DNA of 64,000 bases, from the NCBI GenBank assembly GCA_958366985.1, contig CATXDC010000005.1, forward strand, positions 1 through 64,000, read 5' to 3'. Made by a program: the position numbers and the translations under genes. Shown here piece by piece: positions 47,979 through 57,715 of this stretch (its first letter is position 1; each line of letters opens with the position of its first letter). This DNA is from an uncultured Oscillospiraceae bacterium. Lineage in GTDB: Bacteria > Bacillota > Clostridia > Oscillospirales > Acutalibacteraceae. Under the pieces are notes generated by a model. It did no database searches. It was not told the DNA's origin and saw only the letters and a list, made by a program, of their open reading frames with translations.

Positions 47979-49344
47979 AGTTATACATCTCCGTAATATA
48001 TTTTTTAAACTTTTCCGGTACTGCATGTTCGCTGTTGAGTTCGCTGAGCATTGATTCTCCCCCTGCTATTTCAGAGGTTTTGAAGTTCTCAGAAAAATAC
48101 TTTAAGAGAACCGGGAATTTAAGTCCCTCTTTTTTGTACTTTTCGGCAGTAAGGGAAAGGGCATATACAATTTCCGAAACAGTGCCTACACACTCAAAGG
48201 GCTTTACAGGACTTAAACCTACAAGACCCTTGAAAGTTTCTGTCATATCCTCAGCGTCAAGCATATCCCTGCCGAAAATTCCGGCAAGCCTTTTGGGTTC
48301 AATAAAAGGAGAAAGAATAGAATAGACAAAAAGACATTTCGGACAGTCAGCACACCAAACGTCTGTCTTGCTCCCTAAATTACAGCTTTGGAACACATCA
48401 AAATATTTTTCGCTCTTTGTAAACATCTTGGCAATCTGAAGCTCGCTGAAAGGTCTTAAAAGACTGAAATAATATATTTTGTCTGTAATGTTCCGCTTTA
48501 CGTAGTCTCTGAAATCCTGCTCAAATTCATAGGATTTTGAGTACTGGTGATTTATTTCAGTGCCGCTTATATTTGCCTCATTGGCGCTTGATTCGTTTGA
48601 GAGAATTATATATTCTCCGCCGGAAAGATAAGCACAGTAAAGAGATGAAAAAGCTACAACTGCCGAAAATGGAGTGTGCCCGTTTAAAAAGCCCTGACGG
48701 TTAAGCTCCAAAAGTTCTCTGTCAATTGTACGCTTTACGAAAAATATTTCGTCCTCGCCGTATCCGGCACAGGTAGCAGAGCGGGATCTCGCTCCGCCGG
48801 GATTAATCATATAGCAGCGGTTCTGCTTCTTTAAATCTGAAAGAAGTTCTAAGGTGACATTTGAATCCTTTCCTCCGCCTACGGGGATAAGATTAAGTCC
48901 CGCTGTTTTTATGCCGAAAGGTGTATTTGCTTTTCTCTCTGCGCACTCTATTTCCATAAAGGAATCGAAATCCGTTTCGATGGAGTTGCGGTAGAAAAAC
49001 TCTCCTAATCCGTTAAAGTAAAGCTTTTTCCACCAGAGCCTATCCTCTTCGCTCAAAGCGCCGCACTCAATTTTGACTTTAGGACAGCATGCGCTTTTCC
49101 AGTAGCTGACAAGCTCCACAAGTCCCATGGAAAAAATGATTTCGTATCCTGCTCCCTCATTCCACGGATTTATGATGTCCATGTTCGCCGTGTTGACTTT
49201 AAGTGTGGGATGAAATTCGCAGAGGTTTTCTATTTTAAAATTATAGGTAATGTTTATGGCGTTATCTTCTTTTTGAGCAGTAAAGCCCTCATAAATGAAA
49301 GTTTTGTATTTGCTGCGCAGCTCATTGAAGGTATGGTTTCCCAT
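47959..49344 (-). CDS. murL: MurL-like UDP-MurNAc-L-Ala-L-Glu epimerase
   Basis: A 461-residue protein with an ATP-pyrophosphatase-type loop GGGKDS (157-162) inside LIPVGGGKDSNVTLELL, and a late cysteine cluster WCADCPKC that could bind metal. It is coded directly before a MurD-type ligase with overlap. This combination fits MurL, described in Xanthomonas oryzae, which converts the terminal L-Glu of UDP-MurNAc-L-Ala-L-Glu to D-Glu with ATP. The match rests on motif, size and context; other PP-loop enzymes (for example thiolation enzymes) are possible alternatives. Confidence 0.7.
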   Translation of the reverse strand: MGNHTFNELRSKYKTFIYEGFTAQKEDNAINITYNFKIENLCEFHPTLKVNTANMDIINPWNEGAGYEIIFSMGLVELVSYWKSACCPKVKIECGALSEEDRLWWKKLYFNGLGEFFYRNSIETDFDSFMEIECAERKANTPFGIKTAGLNLIPVGGGKDSNVTLELLSDLKKQNRCYMINPGGARSRSATCAGYGEDEIFFVKRTIDRELLELNRQGFLNGHTPFSAVVAFSSLYCAYLSGGEYIILSNESSANEANISGTEINHQYSKSYEFEQDFRDYVKRNITDKIYYFSLLRPFSELQIAKMFTKSEKYFDVFQSCNLGSKTDVWCADCPKCLFVYSILSPFIEPKRLAGIFGRDMLDAEDMTETFKGLVGLSPVKPFECVGTVSEIVYALSLTAEKYKKEGLKFPVLLKYFSENFKTSEIAGGESMLSELNSEHAVPEKFKKYITEMYNYVSASN

Positions 49345-49503
49345 AGCTGCACACCGCCTTTCCTTTAAAGTTAAAAATATTTATTCTTTAAAATTTTATC
49401 AGAGGATAGCCGCTGAGTCAAGGGAAAGAGGCGGTGCTTATAAAGGCGAAAGGTGCGATTTTAAGGCGATTTAAACAAAATAAGGGCATAGCTTAAATTT
49501 ACT

Positions 49504-49526
49504 TGACGTATTTTGTGACGTATTTT
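49504..49526. repeat. Tandem copies of TGACGTATTTT upstream of typA
   Basis: TGACGTATTTT at 49504-49514 and again at 49516-49526, a 12-bp period, about 20 bp upstream of the -35 box of the typA promoter. It may be an activator or repressor site. Confidence 0.5.
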
Positions 49527-49547
49527 ATTTATATTCCTATTATCTCG

Positions 49548-49576
49548 TTGCGGAAAAAATAAGATGATGCTATAAT
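49548..49576 (+). promoter_or_regulatory. Promoter of typA
   Basis: TTGCGG (49548-49553), a 17-bp spacer, TATAAT (49571-49576). Confidence 0.75.
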
Positions 49577-49619
49577 AATCAGTTGTGTAATAAAAGAGTA
49601 TTAAGTGAAGGTGAAAATT

Positions 49620-51443
49620 TTGGAGAAAGCAAGAGAAAATCTTAGAAACATTGCTATTATCGCCCACGTTGACCACGGTAAGACAACCTTAGTAGATCAG
49701 ATGCTCAAACAGAGCGGTATTTTCCGTTCAAATGAGCAGGTTGCAGAGCGTGTTATGGACTCTAACGACCTTGAGCGTGAAAGAGGAATTACAATTCTTT
49801 CCAAGAATACAGCAATTCATTACAAGGATACTAAAATCAATATAGTTGACACTCCCGGCCATGCCGATTTCGGTGGCGAGGTTGAGCGAATACTGATGAT
49901 GGTTGATGGTGTTCTGCTTCTTGTTGACGCTTTTGAGGGATGTATGCCTCAGACAAGATTTGTTCTTAAGAAGGCATTGGGACTTCATAAAAAGGCAATT
50001 GTAGTTGTAAATAAAATTGACCGTCCCGGCGCAAGACCTGCAGAGGTTATAGACGAAGTTCTTGACCTTTTCATTGAGCTTGGCGCAGATGACGATCAGC
50101 TTGAATTCCCCGTTGTATACGCTTCGGGCAGAGAGGGATATTCTTCCCTTGACCCAGAAGCCAGAGAAGGCGATATGCGTCCCCTTCTTGACGCTATTCT
50201 TGAAAATATCGATCCTCCCGTAGGCGATTCAGATGCTCCTTTGCAGATTCGTTTTTCGAGCCTCGACTACGACGACTATGTGGGCAGAATAGGTGTCGGC
50301 AGAGTTGAAAGAGGTAATGTCAAAGAGGGACAGAGCGCCGTACTTTGCCACAGTGACGGAACAAACGAGAATGTCAGAATTTCAAAGCTCTATCAGTTTG
50401 AAGGACTTAAAAGAGTTGAGGTTAAGAGCGCAGATATAGGTGATCTTATCTGTGTTTCCGGTCTTGCTGATATCAATATCGGCGAAACTGTTTGTGATCC
50501 CGACTGCATTGAGCCCCTTCCTTTCATTAAAATAGATGAGCCCACTCTTTCAATGAACTTTATTGTCAATAATAGCCCCTTTGCAGGACAGGACGGCAAA
50601 TACGTCACCTCCCGTAATCTTAGAGACAGACTCTTCAAAGAGGTTGAAACTAACGTCAGCATGAAGGTTGAGGAAACCGAGTCAACGGATACCTTTAAGG
50701 TATCAGGCAGAGGTGAGCTTCATCTTTCAATACTTATTGAAACCATGCGCCGTGAGGGATATGAATTCCAGGTATCAAGACCCAAGGTTATTATGAAGGA
50801 AGAAAACGGAGTTCTCCTTGAGCCTATGGAGCTTCTCATAATCGAAGTTCCCGAGCAGTATGTTGGTGCCGTTATGGAAAAGCTCGGCTCACGTAAAGCT
50901 GAAATTGAGAACATGGGCACAAGAGATTCTGGCACATGTCACCTTGAGTTCAAAATCCCCGCAAGAGGACTTATCGGTTACCGCTCAGAGTTCATGACCG
51001 ACACAAACGGAAACGGTATTATAAATCAGCTCTTCAGCGGATATGAGCCCTATAAGGGAGACATCAAGACAAGGGAAAGAGGTTCCATTGTCGTTCACGA
51101 AACAGGTGAGTCCACAGGCTACGGACTTTTCAATACTCAGGACAGAGGCCGTCTGTTTATCGGACCCGGCGTACCTGTTTATGAGGGAATGATAGTCGGC
51201 GAATGTGCAAAGAACGAGGATGTTGTATGTAACGTCTGCAAGAAAAAGCAGATGACAAATACACGTGCGGCAGGCTCTGACGACGCTCTTCGTCTTGTTC
51301 CTCCCACAACACTCAGTCTTGAGCAGTCCATGGAGTTTATCGGCGACGATGAGCTTCTTGAGATTACTCCCCATAATATTAGACTTCGCAAGAAGATTCT
51401 TTCAAAAGAACAGCGCATGAAGCAGCAGTTCAGAAAGAACTGA
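49620..51443 (+). CDS. typA: Ribosome-associated GTPase TypA/BipA
   Basis: A 607-residue translational GTPase. G1 is [15 protein letters not shown], the switch I region is [15 protein letters not shown]3 is [14 protein letters not shown], and G4 is [12 protein letters not shown]. Domains II, III and V follow, and the BipA-specific C-terminal domain contains [16 protein letters not shown]. The TTG at 49620 follows AAGGTGA at a proper distance; in-frame GTG codons at 49605 and 49611 overlap that site. It supports ribosome assembly and stress growth. Confidence 0.95.
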   Translation: MEKARENLRNIAIIAHVDHGKTTLVDQMLKQSGIFRSNEQVAERVMDSNDLERERGITILSKNTAIHYKDTKINIVDTPGHADFGGEVERILMMVDGVLLLVDAFEGCMPQTRFVLKKALGLHKKAIVVVNKIDRPGARPAEVIDEVLDLFIELGADDDQLEFPVVYASGREGYSSLDPEAREGDMRPLLDAILENIDPPVGDSDAPLQIRFSSLDYDDYVGRIGVGRVERGNVKEGQSAVLCHSDGTNENVRISKLYQFEGLKRVEVKSADIGDLICVSGLADINIGETVCDPDCIEPLPFIKIDEPTLSMNFIVNNSPFAGQDGKYVTSRNLRDRLFKEVETNVSMKVEETESTDTFKVSGRGELHLSILIETMRREGYEFQVSRPKVIMKEENGVLLEPMELLIIEVPEQYVGAVMEKLGSRKAEIENMGTRDSGTCHLEFKIPARGLIGYRSEFMTDTNGNGIINQLFSGYEPYKGDIKTRERGSIVVHETGESTGYGLFNTQDRGRLFIGPGVPVYEGMIVGECAKNEDVVCNVCKKKQMTNTRAAGSDDALRLVPPTTLSLEQSMEFIGDDELLEITPHNIRLRKKILSKEQRMKQQFRKN

Positions 51444-51469
51444 TTATATAAAGAAAGGCGGCAATTGTT

Positions 51470-52261
51470 TTGATTATTGATTTTCATACCCATGCATTCC
51501 CCGATAAGCTTGCGGTTAAAGCGTTGCCGATTTTATCAAAAGCCGCAGGCGGGGTAAAGCCCAGTCACGAGGGAAGCGTTTCCTCACTTAAGGAAAAAAT
51601 AAAAGAACAGGGCTGCGAGATGGCAGTAGTGCTCAATATCGCTACAAACCCTCATCAGGAAAAGGACGTAAACCGTTTTGCGGTGGAAATAAACAGGGAT
51701 AATATTATTTCTTTCGGTTCAGTTCATCCTGACAGTCCCAATGCCTTTGAGGAGCTCAGTTTCCTTAAAGAGAACGGAATCAAGGGAATAAAGCTGCATC
51801 CTGATTATCAGGACTTTTTTGTAGATGAGGAAAGACTTTTTCCTCTCTATGAAAAAATAGCCTCCATGGGATTTATAACAGTATTCCATGCAGGAATCGA
51901 CATTGGATATCCTGATCCGGTTCACTGCACCCCTGAAAGACTTAAAAGAGCTCTTCCGGTTTTCGGCGGTGCTCCCGTTATAGCTGCTCACATGGGCGGA
52001 TGGCTTATGTGGAAGGATGTTTTAAAATATCTTTGCGGAGAAAATGTGTATTTTGATACAGCGTTTTCCTGTTCGAGAATGCCTCCTGCTTACGCTTCTG
52101 AGATTATAAAAGCTCACGGCAGCGATAGAGTGCTTTTTGGCAGCGATATGCCATGGGGAAAGACAGAGGACGAAATAAACTTCGTTCGCTCTCTCAAAAT
52201 CTCCGATGAGGATAAGGAAAAAATCCTTTCAGAGAATGCAGTAAAGCTGCTTGGGCTTTAA
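51470..52261 (+). CDS. Amidohydrolase-family metal hydrolase
   Basis: A 263-residue TIM-barrel protein of the amidohydrolase 2 type. MIIDFHTHAFPDK gives the first metal-binding HxH, GIKLHPDYQDFF a later one, FHAGIDIGYPDP and AAHMGGWLMWKD two further histidines, and LFGSDMPWG the catalytic Asp. The start is TTG at 51470 with AAAGGCGG upstream. It lies 27 nt after typA and 14 nt before a pentapeptide-repeat gene, a probable operon. Substrate unknown. Confidence 0.87.
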   Translation: MIIDFHTHAFPDKLAVKALPILSKAAGGVKPSHEGSVSSLKEKIKEQGCEMAVVLNIATNPHQEKDVNRFAVEINRDNIISFGSVHPDSPNAFEELSFLKENGIKGIKLHPDYQDFFVDEERLFPLYEKIASMGFITVFHAGIDIGYPDPVHCTPERLKRALPVFGGAPVIAAHMGGWLMWKDVLKYLCGENVYFDTAFSCSRMPPAYASEIIKAHGSDRVLFGSDMPWGKTEDEINFVRSLKISDEDKEKILSENAVKLLGL

Positions 52262-52275
52262 TTTGGTGAGCTTTT

Positions 52276-52959
52276 ATGAACGGCAGAGAAAAAGATAAAA
52301 AGATTGTATCTGTAAATTCTGCGGTTGTTCCGGAAGGAATGGACGAAGAGGATAACCTTACCGAAGTTCTTGACGATGCAGCAGAGTGCGGCGATGATGT
52401 ATCGGTTCATTTTTTTAAAGACTGTACTGTTGCCGACAGGGAAATTGACCGTATATCCTTTGAAAAAATCCTTTTTGACCATTGTAGCTTTGAAAATGTT
52501 AACTTTGACGGCTGCTCATACGATAATGTAATTTTTAAAAATTGCTCCTTTGTAAAGTGCAGTTTTTCAGGCGGTATTTTTTCACGCTGTGAGTTTTCAG
52601 GGTCAAGATGTATCGGCGGAGATTTTACTTCAGCAAGCTTTATTGACCTGACTATTAAAAACAGCAGTTTCCGCTATGCCAATTTTACGTCTTCACGGTT
52701 TGACAGAGTGTGCATAAAGTCCTGCGATATGCGTGGAGCTTTTCTTGCAAGATGTTCTCTTAAAAACACTCTGTTTTCTGAAACGGATTTTACAGAGGGC
52801 GAATTTTTCCAAACCTCACTTTCAGGTATGGATCTTACTTCATGCAAAATATTCGGTGTGCGGTTTTCAGACGGAGCACCGGAGATTAAAGGCGCAACGG
52901 TGGATATGTATCAGGCAGCGGACCTTGCAAGACTCCTGGGAGTTAAAATTAAAGAGTAA
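52276..52959 (+). CDS. Pentapeptide-repeat protein
   Basis: A 227-residue protein. After about 60 acidic residues, roughly 25 tandem five-residue units with central Phe/Leu follow (FDHCSFENVNFDGCSYDNV, then FKNCSFVKCSFSG), forming a right-handed beta-helix. Cysteine is unusually frequent at the position before the Ser/Asp-Phe step. Such proteins can mimic DNA and bind gyrase (Qnr, MfpA), but many have no known role. The short C-terminal helix may serve dimerisation. Confidence 0.88.
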   Translation: MNGREKDKKIVSVNSAVVPEGMDEEDNLTEVLDDAAECGDDVSVHFFKDCTVADREIDRISFEKILFDHCSFENVNFDGCSYDNVIFKNCSFVKCSFSGGIFSRCEFSGSRCIGGDFTSASFIDLTIKNSSFRYANFTSSRFDRVCIKSCDMRGAFLARCSLKNTLFSETDFTEGEFFQTSLSGMDLTSCKIFGVRFSDGAPEIKGATVDMYQAADLARLLGVKIKE

Positions 52960-52985
52960 TTTGCAGATAAATGCATAATTTTTAG

Positions 52986-53012
52986 AAAGCCTCGCTTTAA
53001 AGCGGGGCTTTT
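52986..53012 (+). terminator. Terminator
   Basis: AAAGCCTCGCT pairs with AGCGGGGCTTTT around TTAA, with one G-U pair. Confidence 0.75.
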
Positions 53013-53235
53013 AAACATTTTACATCATTTGTATTGATTTTTCTGTAATAAAACTATAATATATTGCCATAAAATTTTACTGAATTATTCCATAAGATAA
53101 TGAAATGGTGTATAATACAAAGTATGTATTTGGTGTCTTTATTTGACAGCGGTTTTATAGAATAAGGTTAATTTTAAGATTTTGGATGATAATTTAATCA
53201 AAGTCTGCAAAACATATATGAGGGAGTGAACAAAT

Positions 53236-55314
53236 TTGGCAGAAAAAAAGCAAAAGAAAAATAAAAAGAATTCGTTTCCATATACAGACAGGGAACTGAG
53301 CTGGCTGAGCTTTAACGAAAGAGTTCTGGAAGAGGCATATGAAAAGGAAAATCCTGTTTTGGAGCGTGCAAAATTCCTTTCAATAACCGCATCCAATCTT
53401 GATGAATTTTTCATGGTTCGTGTGGCAGGACTTAAAGAGCAGGTGCGTTCAGGCTATAAAAAGCTTTCTTTAGCGGATCAGACTCCGGCTCAGCAGCTCA
53501 AAGCCATTGAAATAAGAGCCCATGAATTTTGCACAAAGCAGTATAATTGCCTTACCCATTCAATTATTCCCATGCTAAGGCGCAACGGAATCTGGATTCT
53601 AAAATATGACGACCTTAACGAGGAACAGAAGGAATATTTACACAGATATTATGAGAGTACACTTTTTCCGGTTCTAACGCCTCTTGCAATCGACCAGAGC
53701 AGGCCTTTTCCCCTTCTTTCGAATAAATCCCTTAACCTTTGTGTAAGGCTTAAAAAGGACGGAGAGAGCCATTTTGCAGTGGTACAGGTTCCTTCAATTC
53801 TTCCGAGATTCTTAAAGCTGCCTGATGCGGAAAACGACAGCTTTATTATGCTTGAGGATGTTATAACCGCAAAGCTGCAAACTCTTTTTGAAATGCATCA
53901 GGTAAAGAGTGTTGCACAGTTCAGAATAACCAGAAACTCCGACCTTACTATCGACGAAGAGGCAGACGATCTGCTTATTGAAATACAGAATTCCATAAAA
54001 AAGAGAAAAAGAGGCAGACCTGTACGTCTTGAGATAAACTCCGGCTGCGATGAGGCAGTAAAGGAATTTTTGACAGATATGCTTGACGTCAAGGAGGGAG
54101 AGGTTTACCGCTGTCACGGTCCTCTCGATCTTACTGCATGGATGAAGTTAAGCTCCATTTCAGGCTATGACCATTTGAGAGTTCAGCCATTTACTCCGGC
54201 AGTTCCTGCAGATTTCCTCGGCTGCGATGATATTTTCGAAGCCATACGTCAGCGTGACAGATTTGTTCATCACCCATATGAGAGCTTTAACTGTGTAATA
54301 GATTTCTTAAGGCGTGCCGCCGATGATCCCAATGTTTTGGCTATAAAGCAGACCCTTTACCGAGTAAGCGGAGATTCACCGGTTATCAAAGCTTTGATGA
54401 GAGCTGCTGAAAACGGAAAACAGGTTACGGTTCTTGTTGAGCTTAAAGCAAGGTTTGATGAGGAAAACAATATCAACTGGGCGAAGAAGCTTGAACATTC
54501 AGGCTGTCATGTTATCTATGGCTTGTCGGGACTTAAAACCCACTGTAAGATACTTCTTATTGTCCGAAAGGACCCTGACGGCATAAGGCGTTATCTGCAT
54601 ATGGGAACAGGTAACTATAACGATAATACCGCAAAGCTCTATACTGATATGGGACTTTTCACCTGCCGTGAGGAGTTCGGTGCAGATGCATCTCTGCTCT
54701 TTAACCTTCTTACGGGCTATTCAAGACCGCCTAAGTATTCGGCTTTTGTAACAGCTCCTGACAATATGCGTGATTTCTTCTATCGCTGTATTGACCGTGA
54801 AATAGAAAACGCCGAAAACGGCAAGCCATCGGGAATCACCATAAAAATCAATTCTCTTCTTGACGGCGAGATAATAAAGAAGCTCTATGAGGCTTCCTGT
54901 GCGGGAGTTAAAATAGATCTGCTTGTAAGGGGTATATGCTCCCTTATTCCGGGCGTTAAGGATGTAAGTGAAAATATCACTGTCCATTCGATTGTGGGCA
55001 GATTCCTCGAGCACAGCCGTATTTTCAGGTTTGAAAACGGCGGAGAGAGGGAGATATATCTCGGTTCGGCGGATCTCATGCCGAGAAACCTTGACAGACG
55101 TGTTGAACTGGTGTTCCCTGTATACGATGAGGGAATACAGGCAAGACTTAACAGGATACTTGAAGTAATGTTTGCCGATACAGTAAATACAAGAATCCAG
55201 AAGAGCGATGCCTCCTATGAGCTTATGGACAGAAGGGGCAGAGGCTCAATAAACAGTCAGAATTTGTTCCTTGAATATGCAAAAAAGCGTGAGCTTGACT
55301 ACGAAGAGGAATAA
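53236..55314 (+). CDS. ppk1: Polyphosphate kinase 1
   Basis: A 692-residue PPK1. RELSWLSFNERVLEEAYE is the N-terminal signature, HRYYESTLFPVLTPLAID follows, and the two active-site histidines appear as GLSGLKTHCKILL (residue 436) and YLHMGTGNYNDNTA (residue 455), matching H435 and H454 of E. coli. It makes long-chain polyphosphate from ATP, reversibly. The start is TTG at 53236 after GGGAGTG. The phosphofructokinase gene follows after 26 nt, so both are likely on one transcript. Confidence 0.95.
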   Translation: MAEKKQKKNKKNSFPYTDRELSWLSFNERVLEEAYEKENPVLERAKFLSITASNLDEFFMVRVAGLKEQVRSGYKKLSLADQTPAQQLKAIEIRAHEFCTKQYNCLTHSIIPMLRRNGIWILKYDDLNEEQKEYLHRYYESTLFPVLTPLAIDQSRPFPLLSNKSLNLCVRLKKDGESHFAVVQVPSILPRFLKLPDAENDSFIMLEDVITAKLQTLFEMHQVKSVAQFRITRNSDLTIDEEADDLLIEIQNSIKKRKRGRPVRLEINSGCDEAVKEFLTDMLDVKEGEVYRCHGPLDLTAWMKLSSISGYDHLRVQPFTPAVPADFLGCDDIFEAIRQRDRFVHHPYESFNCVIDFLRRAADDPNVLAIKQTLYRVSGDSPVIKALMRAAENGKQVTVLVELKARFDEENNINWAKKLEHSGCHVIYGLSGLKTHCKILLIVRKDPDGIRRYLHMGTGNYNDNTAKLYTDMGLFTCREEFGADASLLFNLLTGYSRPPKYSAFVTAPDNMRDFFYRCIDREIENAENGKPSGITIKINSLLDGEIIKKLYEASCAGVKIDLLVRGICSLIPGVKDVSENITVHSIVGRFLEHSRIFRFENGGEREIYLGSADLMPRNLDRRVELVFPVYDEGIQARLNRILEVMFADTVNTRIQKSDASYELMDRRGRGSINSQNLFLEYAKKRELDYEEE

Positions 55315-55340
55315 TAAAAATAAAAGGAGCGGATGTTGAA

Positions 55341-56417
55341 ATGAAAAAGATTGGTGTGCTTACAAGCGGCGGAGACTGTCAGGGACTTAACCCTGCACTT
55401 AGAGGTCTTGCCAAAGCTCTTTACACAGCATTCGATGACGATGTTGAAATCTACGGTTTCGCAGACGGTTACAGAGGTCTTATTGAAAATGACTGGAAGC
55501 TTATGGAAAAAGATGACTTTTCGGGAATACTTACAAGAGGCGGCACAATTTTGGGTACTTCACGCCGTCCCTTCAAGCTCATGAGGGTTATTGATGAAAG
55601 CGGCGTAGATAAGGTTGCCGAAATGAAGAAAAACTATAAGAAGCTGGGTCTTGATGCGCTGGTTGTCCTTGGCGGCAACGGAACCCACAAGACGGCAAAT
55701 CTTCTTTCCGAAGAGGGACTTAATGTTGTCACAATGCCAAAGACCATTGATAACGACATCTGGGGCACTGACGAAACATTCGGTTTCCAGAGCGCCGTTG
55801 CCGTTGCAACAAATGTAATCGACTGTATTCATACAACCGCCACTTCTCACGGAAGAGTGTTTATTGTAGAGATAATGGGTCATAAGGTAGGCTGGCTCAC
55901 TCTTTATGCCGGTATTGCCGGAGGAGCTGATATTATACTTCTTCCTGAAATTCCTTATAATATAAAATCAGTTGTAAAAGCTCTCAAGGCAAGGGAGAAG
56001 GCAGGCAAAAACTTCTCAATTATAGCTGTTGCTGAGGGAGCAATCTCCAAAGAGGATGCCGCACTTTCAAAGAAGGAGCGCAAGGCAAAGCAGGCTGCAA
56101 GTCCGTTTTCTTCAAAGGGATATGAGCTTGCCGCTGAAATTGAAAAGGAAATGGGCAGAGAGATAAGAGTCTGTGTTCCCGGTCATATTCAGCGTGGCGG
56201 AGATCCCAATGCCTATGACAGAGTTCTTTCCACAAGACTCGGTACAGCTGCCGCTGAACTTATAAAGAAAAAGCAGTTTGGCTATATGGTGGCCGTCAAG
56301 GGCGAAAGCATTGTACCGGTTCCTCTTTCAGAGGTTGCAGGCAAGCTTAAATATGTTCCCGTTGACAGCGAGGTCGTAAAGTCAGCCCGTGATCTTGGTA
56401 TAAGCTTCGGCGATTAA
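55341..56417 (+). CDS. pfkA: 6-phosphofructokinase, donor uncertain
   Basis: A 358-residue PfkA-family enzyme. The phosphate-donor loop reads LGGNGTHKTA: the Gly that in ATP enzymes replaces the Asp of PPi enzymes is present, but the usual Asp before it is Asn. MPKTIDNDIWGTD has Lys as in PPi-dependent enzymes, with the catalytic TIDND kept, and EIMGHKVGWL and VPGHIQRGGDPN bind the sugar phosphate. The donor (ATP or PPi) is therefore unclear. It lies directly behind ppk1, linking it to phosphate metabolism. Confidence 0.88.
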   Translation: MKKIGVLTSGGDCQGLNPALRGLAKALYTAFDDDVEIYGFADGYRGLIENDWKLMEKDDFSGILTRGGTILGTSRRPFKLMRVIDESGVDKVAEMKKNYKKLGLDALVVLGGNGTHKTANLLSEEGLNVVTMPKTIDNDIWGTDETFGFQSAVAVATNVIDCIHTTATSHGRVFIVEIMGHKVGWLTLYAGIAGGADIILLPEIPYNIKSVVKALKAREKAGKNFSIIAVAEGAISKEDAALSKKERKAKQAASPFSSKGYELAAEIEKEMGREIRVCVPGHIQRGGDPNAYDRVLSTRLGTAAAELIKKKQFGYMVAVKGESIVPVPLSEVAGKLKYVPVDSEVVKSARDLGISFGD

Positions 56418-56444
56418 TTTTAAAATAATATCATTACAGTAATA

Positions 56445-56485
56445 AAAGCGGACAGCATATGCTGTCCGCTTTGTGCTTTTTGTTT
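56445..56485 (+). terminator. Terminator with perfect palindromic stem
   Basis: AAAGCGGACAGCAT and ATGCTGTCCGCTTT (56445-56472) form a gapless palindrome, followed by TGTGCTTTTT. Confidence 0.75.
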
Positions 56486-56500
56486 TGCTGATTAAGTGTT

Positions 56501-57487
56501 TTATTTATCCTTGTGTGAAGCGAAAATAGATATTACTGCCGGATATAATACCGCTGCTACGGGCCAGATAATCCAGCTGAAATGCCACTGTGAGCTTATG
56601 AAGCTATATGCCAGATATCCGGCTGTTACAACTGACCAGTATATTGTATTGACTTTCGAAGAGGCAATTTTCTCCTTTTTCTTTTTTCTGGAATATTCGC
56701 CCTCCTGTAAGAGCTTGTCAAAGCTTTCCCAGATGATGCAGGTTTTGACAATGAAATTTACACCTATGCCGATAAGTGCCAGCATTACTGCAACCATTGA
56801 AACCATAAACAGATCGTCTTCACTTATAATAATTGCCGCAAAAAGGGGAACCAGTGACAGTACGCAGAAGCATACGCCTATTGCTATATTTTTTGTGTAG
56901 GACTCTCGGTACTCCTCTTTGCGCTCTTTTACCATACCTGTTACACCGTATGAGGTTTCAAAAATTTCGTTTTCAAGAAACTCGAAAGCCGAAGTTTTGC
57001 TTGAGCTCAGTATGAATAAGGTAACGGCATTTGCGATTAATATAAGCAAAGTGATCATTCCGATGCCGGCAGCCACATTTTCGGATATGTTGTAAATGGT
57101 CTTTTCACTCATAACGCTTAAAATCATCAAGCATATGGGGGAAATGATACATAAAAATGTTCCACATGCTATGGTTTTAGCTGTTTGAGTTTTTGCTGCG
57201 AGAAATTTATTTGCTTCCTCCATTGATACACGGCGGACATTGAGTTTTTCCTCTGTCTTTAAAGATGCAGATTCGTTTTCGTTTGGCTCTATCTCATCTT
57301 TAAGTAAATAGTCGGTGCTTACACCGAAAAGCTTTGAAAGCTGAATAATCTTTTCAAGGTCGGGCACTGACTGTGCGCCTTCCCACTTTGATACCGATTG
57401 TCTTGTAACGTTCATCTGCTCTGCAAGTTCTTCCTGTGACCAGCCGCTTTTCTTGCGAAGCTCAATTAACTTATCTGCAAATATCAT
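56501..57487 (-). CDS. XRE regulator with membrane C-terminal domain
   Basis: A 328-residue protein. The N-terminal helix-turn-helix spans WSQEELAEQMNVTRQSVSKW, followed by EGAQSVPDLEKIIQLSKLF. From about residue 100 several hydrophobic helices follow (about 100-165, 195-255 and 290-325), so the DNA-binding part is tethered to the membrane. The ATG at 57487 has AAAGGAG upstream; a longer frame to 57586 lacks a site. Such proteins are common, poorly understood regulators in Clostridia. Confidence 0.88.
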   Translation of the reverse strand: MIFADKLIELRKKSGWSQEELAEQMNVTRQSVSKWEGAQSVPDLEKIIQLSKLFGVSTDYLLKDEIEPNENESASLKTEEKLNVRRVSMEEANKFLAAKTQTAKTIACGTFLCIISPICLMILSVMSEKTIYNISENVAAGIGMITLLILIANAVTLFILSSSKTSAFEFLENEIFETSYGVTGMVKERKEEYRESYTKNIAIGVCFCVLSLVPLFAAIIISEDDLFMVSMVAVMLALIGIGVNFIVKTCIIWESFDKLLQEGEYSRKKKKEKIASSKVNTIYWSVVTAGYLAYSFISSQWHFSWIIWPVAAVLYPAVISIFASHKDK

Positions 57488-57590
57488 AAACACAGCTCCT
57501 TTAATTTGGATTTTCTTTTGTCTGTGATGCAAGTATACACAAAGCAGAGGCTCAATTCTACCAATCGGCACTATGCAATTTGTCAACCGG

Positions 57591-57602
57591 CAGTTGCAAC
57601 TG
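57591..57602. promoter_or_regulatory. 12-bp palindrome near the XRE promoter
   Basis: CAGTTGCAACTG is a perfect palindrome about 100 bp upstream of the XRE start. A minus-strand TTGACA lies next to it (57584-57579). It is probably an operator, perhaps for autoregulation. Confidence 0.45.
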
Positions 57603-57654
57603 TCAGTTTACATGAATTATAACCTATAAACAGACCTGCCGCAATGCGTTTTAT

Positions 57655-57699
57655 AAATAAAAAACATCGGGATAGCTTCAATTAAAGGCTGTCCCGATG
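57655..57699 (-). terminator. Terminator of the cinA-sortase operon
   Basis: Minus strand: CATCGGGACAGC, loop, GCTATCCCGATG, then TTTTTTATTT. Confidence 0.85.
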
Positions 57700-57715
57700 A
57701 CTCTTTAAAAAATCT

